From Opitutaceae bacterium (GTDB taxonomy: Bacteria; Verrucomicrobiota; Verrucomicrobiia; Opitutales; Opitutaceae): DNA of 64,000 nucleotides. Location of the stretch: assembly GCA_017994935.1 (NCBI GenBank), contig JAGOJU010000005.1, positions 54,136-118,135 on the forward strand, written 5' to 3'. Position 1 is the stretch's first letter; each line of letters begins with the position of its first letter. Made by a program: the position numbers and the translations under genes. Below are positions 56,107 through 64,000 of this stretch, piece by piece. The notes under the pieces were generated by a model, which was given only the letters and a program-made list of their open reading frames with translations, searched no databases and had not been told where the DNA came from.

Positions 56107-57471
56107 ATGATTCAGAAGGTCCTCATTGCCAATCGTGGCGAAATTGCACTGCGCATCGTGCGCGCCTGCCGCGAACTGGGCATCAAGACACTCGCGGTTT
56201 ACTCCGAAGCCGATGTCCAGTCCCTTCACGTCCAGCTCGCGGATGAAGCGATCTGCATCGGGGGACCCAAGAGTGCGGACAGCTACCTTCGCGCTGATCG
56301 AATCATCAGCGCCGCAGAAATCGCCGACGTTGACGCCATCCATCCGGGATACGGGTTTCTTTCGGAGAACGCAAAATTCGCGGAGCAATGCGAATCCTGC
56401 AATATCAAGTTCATCGGACCCAAATCCAAGAGCATTAAAATGATGGGCGACAAGGCGATCGCCAAGGACACCGTCCGGAAGGCAGGTGTCCCGACCGTGC
56501 CCGGTTCGGATGGGCCTGTGGAGAGCGAAGGCGAGGCAGTGAAGGTCGCACGCAAGATTGGCTATCCAGTCATCATCAAAGCAGTCGCCGGGGGCGGTGG
56601 CCGCGGTATGCGTATTGCTCATAACGACGTTTCCTTCGCCAAGGAATATCATGTTGCCCGAAACGAAGCCGAAAAGGCCTTCGGAAACGGAGCCGTCTAT
56701 GTCGAGAAGTACATCGAAAAGCCCCGGCATATAGAGTTCCAGATCCTCGCGGACGGGCATGGCAAGATCCTGCATCTCGGCGAACGCGATTGCTCGGTCC
56801 AGCGCAGGCACCAGAAGCTCATCGAGGAATCCCCGTCGCCATTCCTGACGCCCGGCCTCCGAAAGGCCATGGGGAAGGCCGCGGTCAAGGCAGCGTCCGC
56901 AGCAGATTACGAAAACGCCGGAACCATCGAATTCCTGGTCGATGCGAAGGGGAATTTCTATTTTATCGAGATGAACACCCGCATCCAGGTGGAACATCCG
57001 GTTACCGAGGAATGTACCGGAATCGACCTGATCAAGCAGCAGCTCCGGATTGCCGACGGCTTGAAACTGGATTTTGACCAGGGTGACATCAAATTTGACC
57101 GGCATGCCATTGAGTGTCGTATCAATGCCGAGGATCCAGCACGCAACTTCACACCCTCTCCCGGGACCATAGGCCTGTACTATTCACCCGGAGGCAACGG
57201 TGTCCGGGTCGACAGCCACGCCTATAGCGGATATACGATTCCGCCCTATTACGACTCGATGATCGGCAAACTGATCACCTACGGACCCAACCGCAAAACC
57301 GCGCTGGAGCGCATGTACCGCTCCCTCAGCGAATACCTGATCCGCGGCATCAAGACGACCATTCCGCTGCACAAGGCCATCATGAGCGATCCTGTTTTCA
57401 TCGAGGGGAAGGCGACGACCGCCTACATGGAGGAATTCATGGCCCGCACCCCGACGGATCTGTTCACGTAA
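56107..57471 (+). CDS. accC: acetyl-CoA carboxylase biotin carboxylase subunit
   Basis: A 454-residue ATP-grasp enzyme that carboxylates the biotin on AccB, using ATP and bicarbonate. It starts with [17 protein letters not shown]. The Gly-rich ATP loop is [12 protein letters not shown] near residue 160, the metal and substrate site includes [16 protein letters not shown], and the C-terminal domain ends in the usual A-Y-M-E-E-F. The length matches E. coli AccC. It is transcribed after accB. All expected active-site residues that I can recognise are in place. Confidence 0.97.
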   Translation: MIQKVLIANRGEIALRIVRACRELGIKTLAVYSEADVQSLHVQLADEAICIGGPKSADSYLRADRIISAAEIADVDAIHPGYGFLSENAKFAEQCESCNIKFIGPKSKSIKMMGDKAIAKDTVRKAGVPTVPGSDGPVESEGEAVKVARKIGYPVIIKAVAGGGGRGMRIAHNDVSFAKEYHVARNEAEKAFGNGAVYVEKYIEKPRHIEFQILADGHGKILHLGERDCSVQRRHQKLIEESPSPFLTPGLRKAMGKAAVKAASAADYENAGTIEFLVDAKGNFYFIEMNTRIQVEHPVTEECTGIDLIKQQLRIADGLKLDFDQGDIKFDRHAIECRINAEDPARNFTPSPGTIGLYYSPGGNGVRVDSHAYSGYTIPPYYDSMIGKLITYGPNRKTALERMYRSLSEYLIRGIKTTIPLHKAIMSDPVFIEGKATTAYMEEFMARTPTDLFT

Positions 57472-57563
57472 AGAACCCTGAAAAGCCGCTGAAGTGGGAA
57501 TAAACCGGCACTTTTTCAAGCGGTTTGTTGCAACCCTGCCCGATTCACCCACTCTCATTGATA

Positions 57564-58007
57564 ATGCAAGCGAACGAATTCGTTCCACCGACTCGCATCG
57601 ACGATCAGCCCGAATTGGGTGACATCAAGATCAACCATGCCGTGGTCGCCAGCATCGTCCGCCTCGCAGCCCTTCAGATCAAAGGCGTTGCGGCGGTCGG
57701 CGGAGGCTTGGTGGACGGCATCAGTGAGCTTTTCTCGAAACGCGAAGCCGACGCACGCGGTGTACGCGTCACAGAAACCAGTGATGACACTTATTCCATC
57801 GAGCTGCGCATCGCCATCATCTACGGGACCGAGATCGGGAAGACGGCATACGATGTTCAGCTCGCGGTCCGCAAGCAGGTGATGGCCATGACCGGCAAGG
57901 ATGTGGCAAAGGTGGATGTCATCATTGAGGGTGTTCGCCTCCCATCCGATGCCCCGGGCAAGGATCGCGGCGAAGACGCCTGGCCTGAAGCGCCGGCAAC
58001 GGACTGA
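57564..58007 (+). CDS. Asp23/Gls24 (DUF322, YqhY-like) protein
   Basis: A 147-residue protein with the Asp23/Gls24 family pattern: G-D-I-K-I-N-H-A-V-V-A-S-I-V-R-L-A-A-L-Q-I-K-G-V-A-A-V, then a V-R-V and S-I-E-L-R-I-A-I-I-Y-G strand pair, and V-D-V-I-I-E-G-V at the end. In Bacillus the same order accB-accC-yqhY is found, and YqhY influences acetyl-CoA carboxylase activity. That makes YqhY-like regulation of malonyl-CoA synthesis the best hypothesis here. It starts 92 bases after accC and ends 86 bases before another Asp23-like gene. The C-terminus is acidic and disordered. Confidence 0.88.
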   Translation: MQANEFVPPTRIDDQPELGDIKINHAVVASIVRLAALQIKGVAAVGGGLVDGISELFSKREADARGVRVTETSDDTYSIELRIAIIYGTEIGKTAYDVQLAVRKQVMAMTGKDVAKVDVIIEGVRLPSDAPGKDRGEDAWPEAPATD

Positions 58008-58093
58008 TCGTTTGGAACAATCCGCTTCCCCCCTCGATGCGCTGGGGAAAGGCAGGGATTGCGCACGACTCCAGTATCCGTCAAAAACAGGGT

Positions 58094-58504
58094 GTGTCCT
58101 TGATTGAAGCCTCCTCCACCACACTCGTGTTCGCAGTGCTCATCTGGATACTGCTGACACTCCTGGTGATCGTGATTGTCCTGCAGGGTTCACAGACGCT
58201 CGTTCTCTCGAAAGACAAGAACGGACGGCTCGAAATTTCGCGGCACGCGCTGCATCGTGTGATTGAAACCTGCTGTGAGCAGGTTCGGGGCATCGCTTCA
58301 GCCCGCGCAACCGTTTCGAGAAAGGGTAAGCTGCTTCATACGGTGCTGCGACTGAAAATCCGCCCTGACGCCAAGCTCGATGCGATCCAAGGGTACCTTA
58401 CCCAGGAAATCGCCGATATCTACGGCCAGAATCTCGGGCTAAAGGACATCGGCCCCATTGAAATCAAGGTCGTGGGCGTCGAACCGATCGACAGCACTGT
58501 CTGA
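58094..58504 (+). CDS. small membrane-anchored Asp23-like protein (AmaP-like)
   Basis: A 136-residue protein with one strong transmembrane helix at about 8-33 (L-V-F-A-V-L-I-W-I-L-L-T-L-L-V-I-V). A soluble domain follows with I-S-R-H-A-L-H-R-V-I-E-T-C-C-E-Q-V and L-R-L-K-I-R-P, then I-E-I-K-V-V-G-V. The domain pattern resembles the Asp23 fold, as in the alkaline shock membrane anchor AmaP. I infer that it anchors the preceding YqhY-like protein to the membrane. The start is uncertain: GTG 58094 gives the tidy anchor, while ATG 58037 adds 19 residues. It is last of the accBC unit. Confidence 0.7.
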   Translation: MSLIEASSTTLVFAVLIWILLTLLVIVIVLQGSQTLVLSKDKNGRLEISRHALHRVIETCCEQVRGIASARATVSRKGKLLHTVLRLKIRPDAKLDAIQGYLTQEIADIYGQNLGLKDIGPIEIKVVGVEPIDSTV

Positions 58505-58609
58505 AGGGCCGGCAGCAAGGACCACACCTTCCTCCGTCCCCGGGCAAGCAAGAATGCCTCAGGAATTTGACCCGTACATTTCGCAGGACAGGCGCAATCG
58601 GATGCCACT

Positions 58610-59626
58610 GTGAAATCCCCTTCCAGAACTCTGGTGACCGGAGGCACGGGTTTCCTGGGGCGGCACTTGGTCGAACGCCTGATCTCGCAGGGGCGCTCAA
58701 TCGCGATCTTTGCCCGCACACCAGCGCCCGATCTTGAGCGGAAAGGGGTCACCTTTATCCAAGGGTCACTCACCGACCCTAATGCCGTCCAGGCGGCATG
58801 TGCAGGTGTGGGGACGGTTTTCCATATCGCTGCACGTGTCGGGGTCTGGGGGCGCTACAATGAGTTTCATGCTGTCAATGTGTTGGGAACCCGTGCCCTC
58901 CTCGACGGCTGTCGCCGGCACGGCGTCAGCCGTCTCATACACACCAGTTCTCCCAGTGTGGTGTACAACGGGCTCCCGCTTGCAGCCGCAGACGAGTCCC
59001 TTCCCCTGACCAAGCACTGCCCCAGTCCCTATCCACTGACGAAGGCAATCGCGGAGCGCGAGGTGCTTGAAGCGAGCGCAGGGAGTCTTCGAACAGTTGC
59101 CCTGAGGCCCCACCTGATCTGGGGAGTCGGCGACCCCCATCTCATCCCCCGGCTTCTTGCCCGGGCCCGGAGCGGCAGGCTCCGCGTAGTGGGCCGCGGA
59201 GACAACCGCGTGGACATGGTCCATGTCGAAAATGCGGTTGACGCACACCTCGCGGCAGAGGCCGCTCTCGATTTCAATCCGGCTGCAGTCAGCGGTCGCG
59301 CCTACTTCATCACCAACGACGAGCCCGTCGCACTTTGGCAATGGATCAATGCGCTGCTCGGAGCATTGGGTATCCCGCGTGTCGAACGCCGTGTCAGCCT
59401 TCCGGCTGCCAGAGCCTTCGGTCTGGGATGTGAAATCGCCTGGCATCTCCTGCCGCTTCGCGGCGAGCCGCCAATGACGCGTTTCATAGCCGATGAACTG
59501 GCCCGGGATCATTGGTTCTCAATCGCCGCCGCAAAGCGCGACCTCGGCTACTCGCCCCGTGTCTCCATGGAATCGGGCACACGGGAGCTTATCGCCTCCC
59601 TGAGGGGGAGGTGGCAGTCTCCATAG
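58610..59626 (+). CDS. NAD-dependent epimerase/dehydratase (3-beta-HSD-like)
   Basis: A 338-residue extended short-chain dehydrogenase. The cofactor motif T-G-G-T-G-F-L-G is at about 10-17, the catalytic pair is Tyr and Lys in Y-P-L-T-K-A near residue 143, with Ser in T-S-S-P-S-V-V. The motif V-D-M-V-H-V-E-N-A-V-D-A-H is typical of the 3-beta-hydroxysteroid dehydrogenase/OleD branch, which reduces beta-keto acids or sterols. No ole genes are nearby. The start is GTG. It follows the accBC unit by 105 bases, so it may or may not be part of it. Confidence 0.9.
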   Translation: MKSPSRTLVTGGTGFLGRHLVERLISQGRSIAIFARTPAPDLERKGVTFIQGSLTDPNAVQAACAGVGTVFHIAARVGVWGRYNEFHAVNVLGTRALLDGCRRHGVSRLIHTSSPSVVYNGLPLAAADESLPLTKHCPSPYPLTKAIAEREVLEASAGSLRTVALRPHLIWGVGDPHLIPRLLARARSGRLRVVGRGDNRVDMVHVENAVDAHLAAEAALDFNPAAVSGRAYFITNDEPVALWQWINALLGALGIPRVERRVSLPAARAFGLGCEIAWHLLPLRGEPPMTRFIADELARDHWFSIAAAKRDLGYSPRVSMESGTRELIASLRGRWQSP

Positions 59627-59721
59627 TTCATGGTGTCGGTTGCCCCGGAGTTCCAAACCCCTCTCTCCTGGGAGACAATTGCAGCATTGCGTTCATTGGC
59701 TCCATCCGATTTTCACCGGAG

Positions 59722-60603
59722 ATGGCTCCAGCACTCCTCGTCCTCGCTGCCGGTCTGGGTTCCCGCTACGGCGGACTCAAACAAATCGAGGCGGTCGGCC
59801 CTTCCGGAGAAACCCTTCTCGACTACGCGGTTTTCGATGCCTGGCGTGCAGGTTTCCAGCGTGTGGTCTTCGTCATACGACGCGACTTCGAGGCCGCCTT
59901 CCGCGAAAAGATCGGAGGACGCTACGCCGGCAGAATGACCGTCGACACCGTCTATCAGGCCATTGATGACCTCCCGGCAGGACTCACGCCTCCGGCCACG
60001 AGGCAAAAGCCCTGGGGAACCGGTCATGCAGTCTGGTGCGCACGTCATGCCCTTCGCGAGAACTTCGCCGTGATCAATGCGGACGATTTCTATGGAGCGG
60101 ACGCCTTCAGCGCGCTCGCACGATTTCTGGCGTCACGATCCGCAGCCGGGAGCGAATCGTATTCAATGGTTGGATACCGCCTCGATGCCACGTTGTCGGA
60201 GGCGGGGACGGTGTCACGTGGACTCTGCGAGGTGGGCCCCGACGGGTTTCTCACCCGCATCACGGAACACACAGGCATTGCCCGCGTAGACGTCGGAACC
60301 GGGCGCGCGTTCAGGGGCGACGAGCAGGTTTCGATGAACTGCTGGGGATTCACGCCAGCGCTTTTTAGCCCTCTTGATCGCGCATTCCGCGCGTTTCTCC
60401 AAGGCAGCGGAGGCGATGCCAAGGCCGAATTCTATCTCCCCACCGCAGTCTCCGGCATGATCGTCGAACGCACGGCGACCGTGCAACTCCTCCCCACCAA
60501 GGCGGAATGGTTTGGAGTGACGCATCGAGAGGACAAGGCTCGCGTTCAGGCAGCGCTCGCGGCGCTGGTGGCCTCGGGCGCCTATCCACCAAGGCTCTTC
60601 TAG
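59722..60603 (+). CDS. nucleotidyltransferase (sugar-phosphate NTP transferase fold)
   Basis: A 293-residue protein of the nucleotidyltransferase A fold. The triphosphate loop is L-V-L-A-A-G-L-G-S-R-Y-G-G-L-K-Q at 6-21, and the metal motif is I-N-A-D-D-F-Y-G. The pattern G-T-G-H-A-V-W follows the usual G-T-A-x-A motif of sugar-nucleotide synthases. It is closest to UTP- or dTTP-glucose-1-phosphate-like enzymes, but lacks an obvious hexapeptide domain, and the sugar is unknown. The ATG at 59722 gives the conserved start, and upstream frame overlaps the epimerase gene in another reading. It may act with that epimerase. Confidence 0.85.
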   Translation: MAPALLVLAAGLGSRYGGLKQIEAVGPSGETLLDYAVFDAWRAGFQRVVFVIRRDFEAAFREKIGGRYAGRMTVDTVYQAIDDLPAGLTPPATRQKPWGTGHAVWCARHALRENFAVINADDFYGADAFSALARFLASRSAAGSESYSMVGYRLDATLSEAGTVSRGLCEVGPDGFLTRITEHTGIARVDVGTGRAFRGDEQVSMNCWGFTPALFSPLDRAFRAFLQGSGGDAKAEFYLPTAVSGMIVERTATVQLLPTKAEWFGVTHREDKARVQAALAALVASGAYPPRLF

Positions 60604-60742
60604 GCGTCAAGGCTCAAGCCCGCCTTGCCGTGATCCGTGCCAGCCCTGTCGACGATTCACGCCGATAGCCACACGGCAATGGGGTTGATCCGCAGTCCCT
60701 TCACCGCTTAAACCGTAAGCTGCCGCTCCGGCACCCACCGCC

Positions 60743-62080
60743 TTGCCGTTCGAACTTATCGTCATCATCCTGCTCGTCGCCGCCAACGGAGTACTGTCCA
60801 TGACGGAGACGGCGGTTGTATCATCGAAGCGGGCGCGATTGCAGGAAAAGGCCGCCAAAGGCGACCGCCGCGCGACCCGCGCCCTGGTGCTGCTCGAAAA
60901 TCCCGGGCGATTCCTCTCCCTCGTTCAGTTCTGGCTGACACTGAGTGGAATGATCGCGGGAGTCCTGGGTGGGGTGAGACTGGCGGGGCGCATGAATGCG
61001 TGGCTTCTGTACATCTGGAGTGATCTGCCGGCGCTTGCCCGCCATTCACAGGCCATCGCTCTGGTAGTCGTCATGGTTACTCTCACCTCCTTCATGCTCG
61101 TTTTCGGTGAGCTTGTGCCCAAAAGAATCGGCCTCGCCTATCCCGAACGGGTCGCCGGGCTCTTTGCCGGAGTCATGCGTACTCTTGCTTGGCTGGCGGC
61201 GCCCTTTCTCCGCATCCTCGAACTGGCTGGAGACGGCATCCTGTCGCTCGTCCGGTTTCGCGCTCCGCAAAACACTCCGGGGGTCAGCAATGCCGAGGTG
61301 CGGGCACTCATCGAACAGGGCCTGCATGCAGGATCCTTCAACCAGGCCGAGCAGGAAATGGTCACCGGTGTGCTGGAACTCGATGAACTTCCAGTGACAG
61401 AGTTGATGACCCCGCGCCCCAAGATTGTATTTCTCAATCTCGATGACACCGATGAGTTCAACTGGAGAAAGATTGTCACCAGCGGTCACTCGCAGTTTCC
61501 CGTGTACCAAAGCACCCGTGACCACGTCATAGGCATAGTGTCCGTCAAGGCCATCTGGGCCAACTCAGCATTTGGACTGCCTTCGAGCCTGCGAAATGTC
61601 GTGGAGCCCGCGCTGACCGTCCCCAACACACTCAAGGCCATCCATCTTCTCGAACGCTTCAAGTCCAGCGGCAAACACGTCGCGATCGTTCTCGATGAAT
61701 TCGGAGTGGTGGAGGGATTGATCACCCTCCTCGATGTCCTGACCGCGATCGTCGGAGACCTTCCGGAACCCGGACACAGGAGCCAGCCTCAGGTTCGGCG
61801 GCGCGACGACGGCTCGTGGCTGATCGACGGCACGCTTCCCCATTCCGAATTCAAGTCGCTGCTCGCACTTTCGAGCCTGCCCGGCGAAGCGGGTGCCGGC
61901 TTCCAGACAGTCGCCGGATTCTTCATGAAGCATTTCGGGCGCGTTCCCTCGGAAGGAGACCATTTTCTATTTGATTCGTGGCGCATTGAAGTGGTCGACA
62001 TGGACCGGCACCGCATTGACAAGGTGCTCGTCTCACGCGCGCCCTCACGAAAGACCGGTGGGGACACCGCAAACGAGTGA
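60743..62080 (+). CDS. CNNM/CorC-type transporter-like membrane protein (DUF21, CBS pair, CorC domain)
   Basis: A 445-residue protein of the hemolysin C/CorB/CNNM group. The DUF21 membrane domain (about 1-180) has N-G-V-L-S-M-T-E-T-A, and F-G-E-L-V-P-K-R-I-G near residue 120. Two CBS motifs follow, including V-T-E-L-M-T-P-R-P and a pair ending in V-L-D-E-F-G-V-V-E-G-L-I-T-L-L-D. The C-terminal CorC/HlyC domain has D-G-S-W-L-I-D-G-T. Such proteins are linked to magnesium or cobalt efflux and sensing; hemolysin is a misleading historic name. The start is TTG. Confidence 0.9.
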   Translation: MPFELIVIILLVAANGVLSMTETAVVSSKRARLQEKAAKGDRRATRALVLLENPGRFLSLVQFWLTLSGMIAGVLGGVRLAGRMNAWLLYIWSDLPALARHSQAIALVVVMVTLTSFMLVFGELVPKRIGLAYPERVAGLFAGVMRTLAWLAAPFLRILELAGDGILSLVRFRAPQNTPGVSNAEVRALIEQGLHAGSFNQAEQEMVTGVLELDELPVTELMTPRPKIVFLNLDDTDEFNWRKIVTSGHSQFPVYQSTRDHVIGIVSVKAIWANSAFGLPSSLRNVVEPALTVPNTLKAIHLLERFKSSGKHVAIVLDEFGVVEGLITLLDVLTAIVGDLPEPGHRSQPQVRRRDDGSWLIDGTLPHSEFKSLLALSSLPGEAGAGFQTVAGFFMKHFGRVPSEGDHFLFDSWRIEVVDMDRHRIDKVLVSRAPSRKTGGDTANE

Positions 62081-62188
62081 TCATCGCGGCGACTCAACCT
62101 TCTACAAGCCATTCCCGGGATTCATTGAGCAACTTCTGTTTGCCATGCCCGGCCGGGGCGCAATTCTCGTGTGCGAAATGAGCGACGC

Positions 62189-63124
62189 ATGCAAGAAGAC
62201 CCCTTCACCGGTCACCCCTCCCGGATCCTTGGGTCCCACGTCCTCGATCCGGTCGAACACGCCGCTCTTCAAGACAATCACGAGCGACGACTGGAAGCGC
62301 TCACTTGCCTCAGCACGGCAGCGGCGCGCGCTGGCTTCGGAACGGATCCGGACGACGATCTCGTCCTCTTCCCCTCCGACGAATTGAGCCTTCTCGCAGC
62401 CGCGGGCGGCGTGTGGAAGGATTTGCACGAGGCCGTTGGCACCTTCCGCAGCCTCCTGCCCCTTTGTCCGCTCGACCTGTTTGGATTTCCGCCCGGCTCG
62501 GAGGACCCTTTCGACGAAGGCAACCCTCGACTTCGCCGTATCGGCAGCGGGGTTGAAGCGACCGCTTTCCAGTCGGAAGACGGTTCCATTTACAAGTTCT
62601 ACCTTCCGCGTGAAGACGGACGCATAGGCGGGAGTTTCATATTCAGTCCCGGATCCGACGAGGTAGCCTGGCTCGCAGAAGCCTGTCTGGGAAGCTATCG
62701 GTCCTTGTTCGAAAAGCTTCTGCTCATCATGGCCCTCCAGGGTATGCCGACCGAAGTCATCGCGGCAACCCCCGAGGGAATCATCGTTGCCAAACAGGCC
62801 TGCGGTGCCCGGGTGCCCGATGGCACCGACACTTCCCTGCTGCAGCCGCCCGCACTGATACCTATCCCGTCACGATTCCTGCGGGCACATCGCGATCATC
62901 CCAGGCTCTTTTTTCTTGGCGGCACGACATGGCTCATCGCAGACCTTCACTGCAGAAATCTGGTGAGCGCGGCGGATGGAACCTTGCGCGCAATCGACCT
63001 GCTCGCGGCCCCGCTCCCCGGAAATCTGATCCATTCCAATCCTCTCATTGCAGGATGGCTCAGCAGAGTGAGGCACGATCCGCACGCTCCGCTGCTGCGC
63101 GAGGTTGATGACTCCGAGCTTTGA
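62189..63124 (+). CDS. protein-kinase-like protein of unknown function
   Basis: A 311-residue protein without a clear family. Around residue 115 it has R-R-I-G-S-G-V-E-A-T-A-F followed by S-I-Y-K-F-Y, like the Gly-rich loop and ATP-binding Lys of a kinase fold. Further on, W-L-I-A-D-L-H-C-R-N-L-V (catalytic-loop like D-x-H-x-x-N) is followed by L-R-A-I-D-L-L (metal Asp position). This order recalls the kinase domain found in polyvalent phage-type proteins, but the match is my inference. The N-terminal 100 residues are not assigned. It lacks a signal peptide. GTG 62171 is an alternative start. Confidence 0.6.
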   Translation: MQEDPFTGHPSRILGSHVLDPVEHAALQDNHERRLEALTCLSTAAARAGFGTDPDDDLVLFPSDELSLLAAAGGVWKDLHEAVGTFRSLLPLCPLDLFGFPPGSEDPFDEGNPRLRRIGSGVEATAFQSEDGSIYKFYLPREDGRIGGSFIFSPGSDEVAWLAEACLGSYRSLFEKLLLIMALQGMPTEVIAATPEGIIVAKQACGARVPDGTDTSLLQPPALIPIPSRFLRAHRDHPRLFFLGGTTWLIADLHCRNLVSAADGTLRAIDLLAAPLPGNLIHSNPLIAGWLSRVRHDPHAPLLREVDDSEL

Positions 63125-63183
63125 GAAGCGACATCTGCCGCGCCAGACGCCCCTATCGTCGTGGCGCGACAGCGCAACTCTTC

Positions 63184-63702
63184 TCAAGCCTTGTCGGTCG
63201 CGATGAACGCAAGAATATCCGCAGCCTGCTTCGCGGTGGAGCCCGTGTGATCCGCGTAGACAATCTTTCCGTCACGCACAAGATACGCCTGACGCTTGGC
63301 GGCCTTGATTCCTTGCTGACCAAATGCACGGATGACAGCAAAGTCCGTGTCCGCAATCAGCGTGAATGGCAGATGGTACTTTTCCCTGAACGCCTTCTGC
63401 GCCTCGATCGTGTCATTGCTGACACCAATCACCACGACGCCCTTTTCCGTCAGTTCCGTATAGGCGTCGCGCAGTGAGCATCCCTGCGCCGTGCAGCCCG
63501 GTGTATCTGCGCGCGGATAAAAGTAGACGAGCGTATATCGCGTTTTCGCGTATAGATCACCGAGATTCAGTGACTTGCCGCCGTCGGTTGTTGCGGAGAT
63601 CCGAGGGGCGTTGTCCCCAACATTGAGAGGTGCAGCAGTGCCGGTAGTAATCATGACAATCGCGCCAAGGGCAATGAAAAGGAATCGTAGGGTTGTGCTC
63701 AT
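63184..63702 (-). CDS. exported peroxiredoxin (BCP/PrxQ-type)
   Basis: A 172-residue thioredoxin-fold peroxidase. The signal peptide is about 1-23 (ending TAAP), so it acts in the periplasm. The peroxidatic Cys70 is in Y-P-R-A-D-T-P-G-C-T, and Cys75 five residues on is the resolving Cys position of PrxQ/BCP proteins. Other motifs, V-V-V-I-G-V-S-N-D and Y-L-V-R-D-G-K-I, fit the family. It reduces hydrogen peroxide or organic peroxides with electrons from a thioredoxin-like donor. It is monocistronic and converges on the kinase-like gene. Confidence 0.93.
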   Translation of the reverse strand: MSTTLRFLFIALGAIVMITTGTAAPLNVGDNAPRISATTDGGKSLNLGDLYAKTRYTLVYFYPRADTPGCTAQGCSLRDAYTELTEKGVVVIGVSNDTIEAQKAFREKYHLPFTLIADTDFAVIRAFGQQGIKAAKRQAYLVRDGKIVYADHTGSTAKQAADILAFIATDKA

Positions 63703-64000
63703 GCAAGCGATAATGAAAAATACAAGTCGGTGCGCTGCAAGCCGTCCGATACGATTTTTGAGGTCTCACCGACACGCTAGACTACCACCGGGCAAAGCGT
63801 TACGAAAGTGCACCTCAAAACGGTGCTTGCATTCCTCCCCGGATTTCGACTTGTCTCGAAGCCTGTCGTTAGAGAACAGCGTTAGATGACAGTATCTGGT
63901 GAGTCGTTAGCCGAGCGTACGCTTGGAGGATGATTTCGAAACCCGAAGGTCGGGAACGGACTGGCAGCGGACGGGGTGATCTACGAAACATCAAGATGAG
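63703..64000. other. right-edge intergenic sequence with small hairpins
   Basis: No gene is recognised. Near the edge CCGAGCGTACGCTTGG (63911-63926) is an imperfect palindrome and CCCGA/TCGGG (63942-63946 and 63950-63954) forms a small stem. It might be the start of a structured RNA or element extending past the window, but no family was recognised. Confidence 0.3.

Noticed and set aside
63703..64000. tRNA or signal recognition particle RNA at the right edge
   Set aside because: No T-arm or acceptor pairing and no SRP core motif could be identified.

Overview
The window reads as chromosome of a GC-rich, Gram-negative, heterotrophic bacterium. The protein repertoire looks most like the Opitutaceae branch of Verrucomicrobiota: a TonB-dependent receptor with a long charged N-terminus, secreted sulfatases, a pectate-lyase-fold protein, a GMC oxidoreductase paired with a Tat-type subunit 3, an H+-pyrophosphatase, and RNase Y together with RNase E/G. 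This placement is inference from protein character; there is no rRNA. I recognised 53 protein genes, no tRNA or rRNA, no CRISPR array, no transposase and no prophage. Most start codons lack a clear Shine-Dalgarno motif, so several starts were chosen by family length or signal peptide.

Layout. 1-1706: the end of a von Willebrand A protein with a Gly-rich/hydrophobic/Arg tail, followed after one base by a rhombosortase-like rhomboid protease. 1707-2520: non-coding, with three copies of a dispersed hairpin repeat. 2521-12917: housekeeping and membrane genes on + (WalJ-like beta-lactamase fold, pyruvate kinase, WD40 protein, acyl-CoA desaturase, GT2 glycosyltransferase, H+-pyrophosphatase, gamma-glutamyltransferase). 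13029-17960: cell-wall amidase, two proteins of unknown function, and a TonB-like/chemoreceptor operon on -. 18345-27446: uracil-DNA glycosylase, D-lactate dehydrogenase type enzyme, a one-heme secreted protein, methyltransferase plus polytopic membrane protein, a DUF1275 protein, HemN and an NTF2-fold protein. 27677-30885: secreted beta-helix protein converging on a sulfatase. 31238-37193: two metal-type ABC importers tail to tail (a Zn/Mn type with a His-rich lipoprotein on +, a BtuCDF/FecCD type on -).

37336-41396: HAD phosphatase, exonuclease, HisN-like phosphatase overlapping a second sulfatase, and QueF. 41652-47553: RNase Y divergent from RodA, then RNase E/G and a secreted unknown. 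47641-54962 (all -): GMC oxidoreductase, its subunit 3, a TonB-dependent receptor and an S9 peptidase, a possible uptake and periplasmic oxidation locus. 55525-58504: accB, accC, a YqhY/Asp23 protein and a small membrane-anchored Asp23-like protein, matching the accB-accC-yqhY order of Bacillus. 58610-63702: an NAD-dependent epimerase, a nucleotidyltransferase, a CNNM/CorC-type protein, a protein-kinase-like unknown and an exported peroxiredoxin.

The observations most worth following are the vWA/rhombosortase pair, the dispersed hairpin repeat with a compensatory base pair, the GMC/TonB-receptor locus, the accBC-yqhY operon with an added membrane-anchored member, the metal importer with a palindromic candidate operator, and the kinase-like orphan at 62189-63124.
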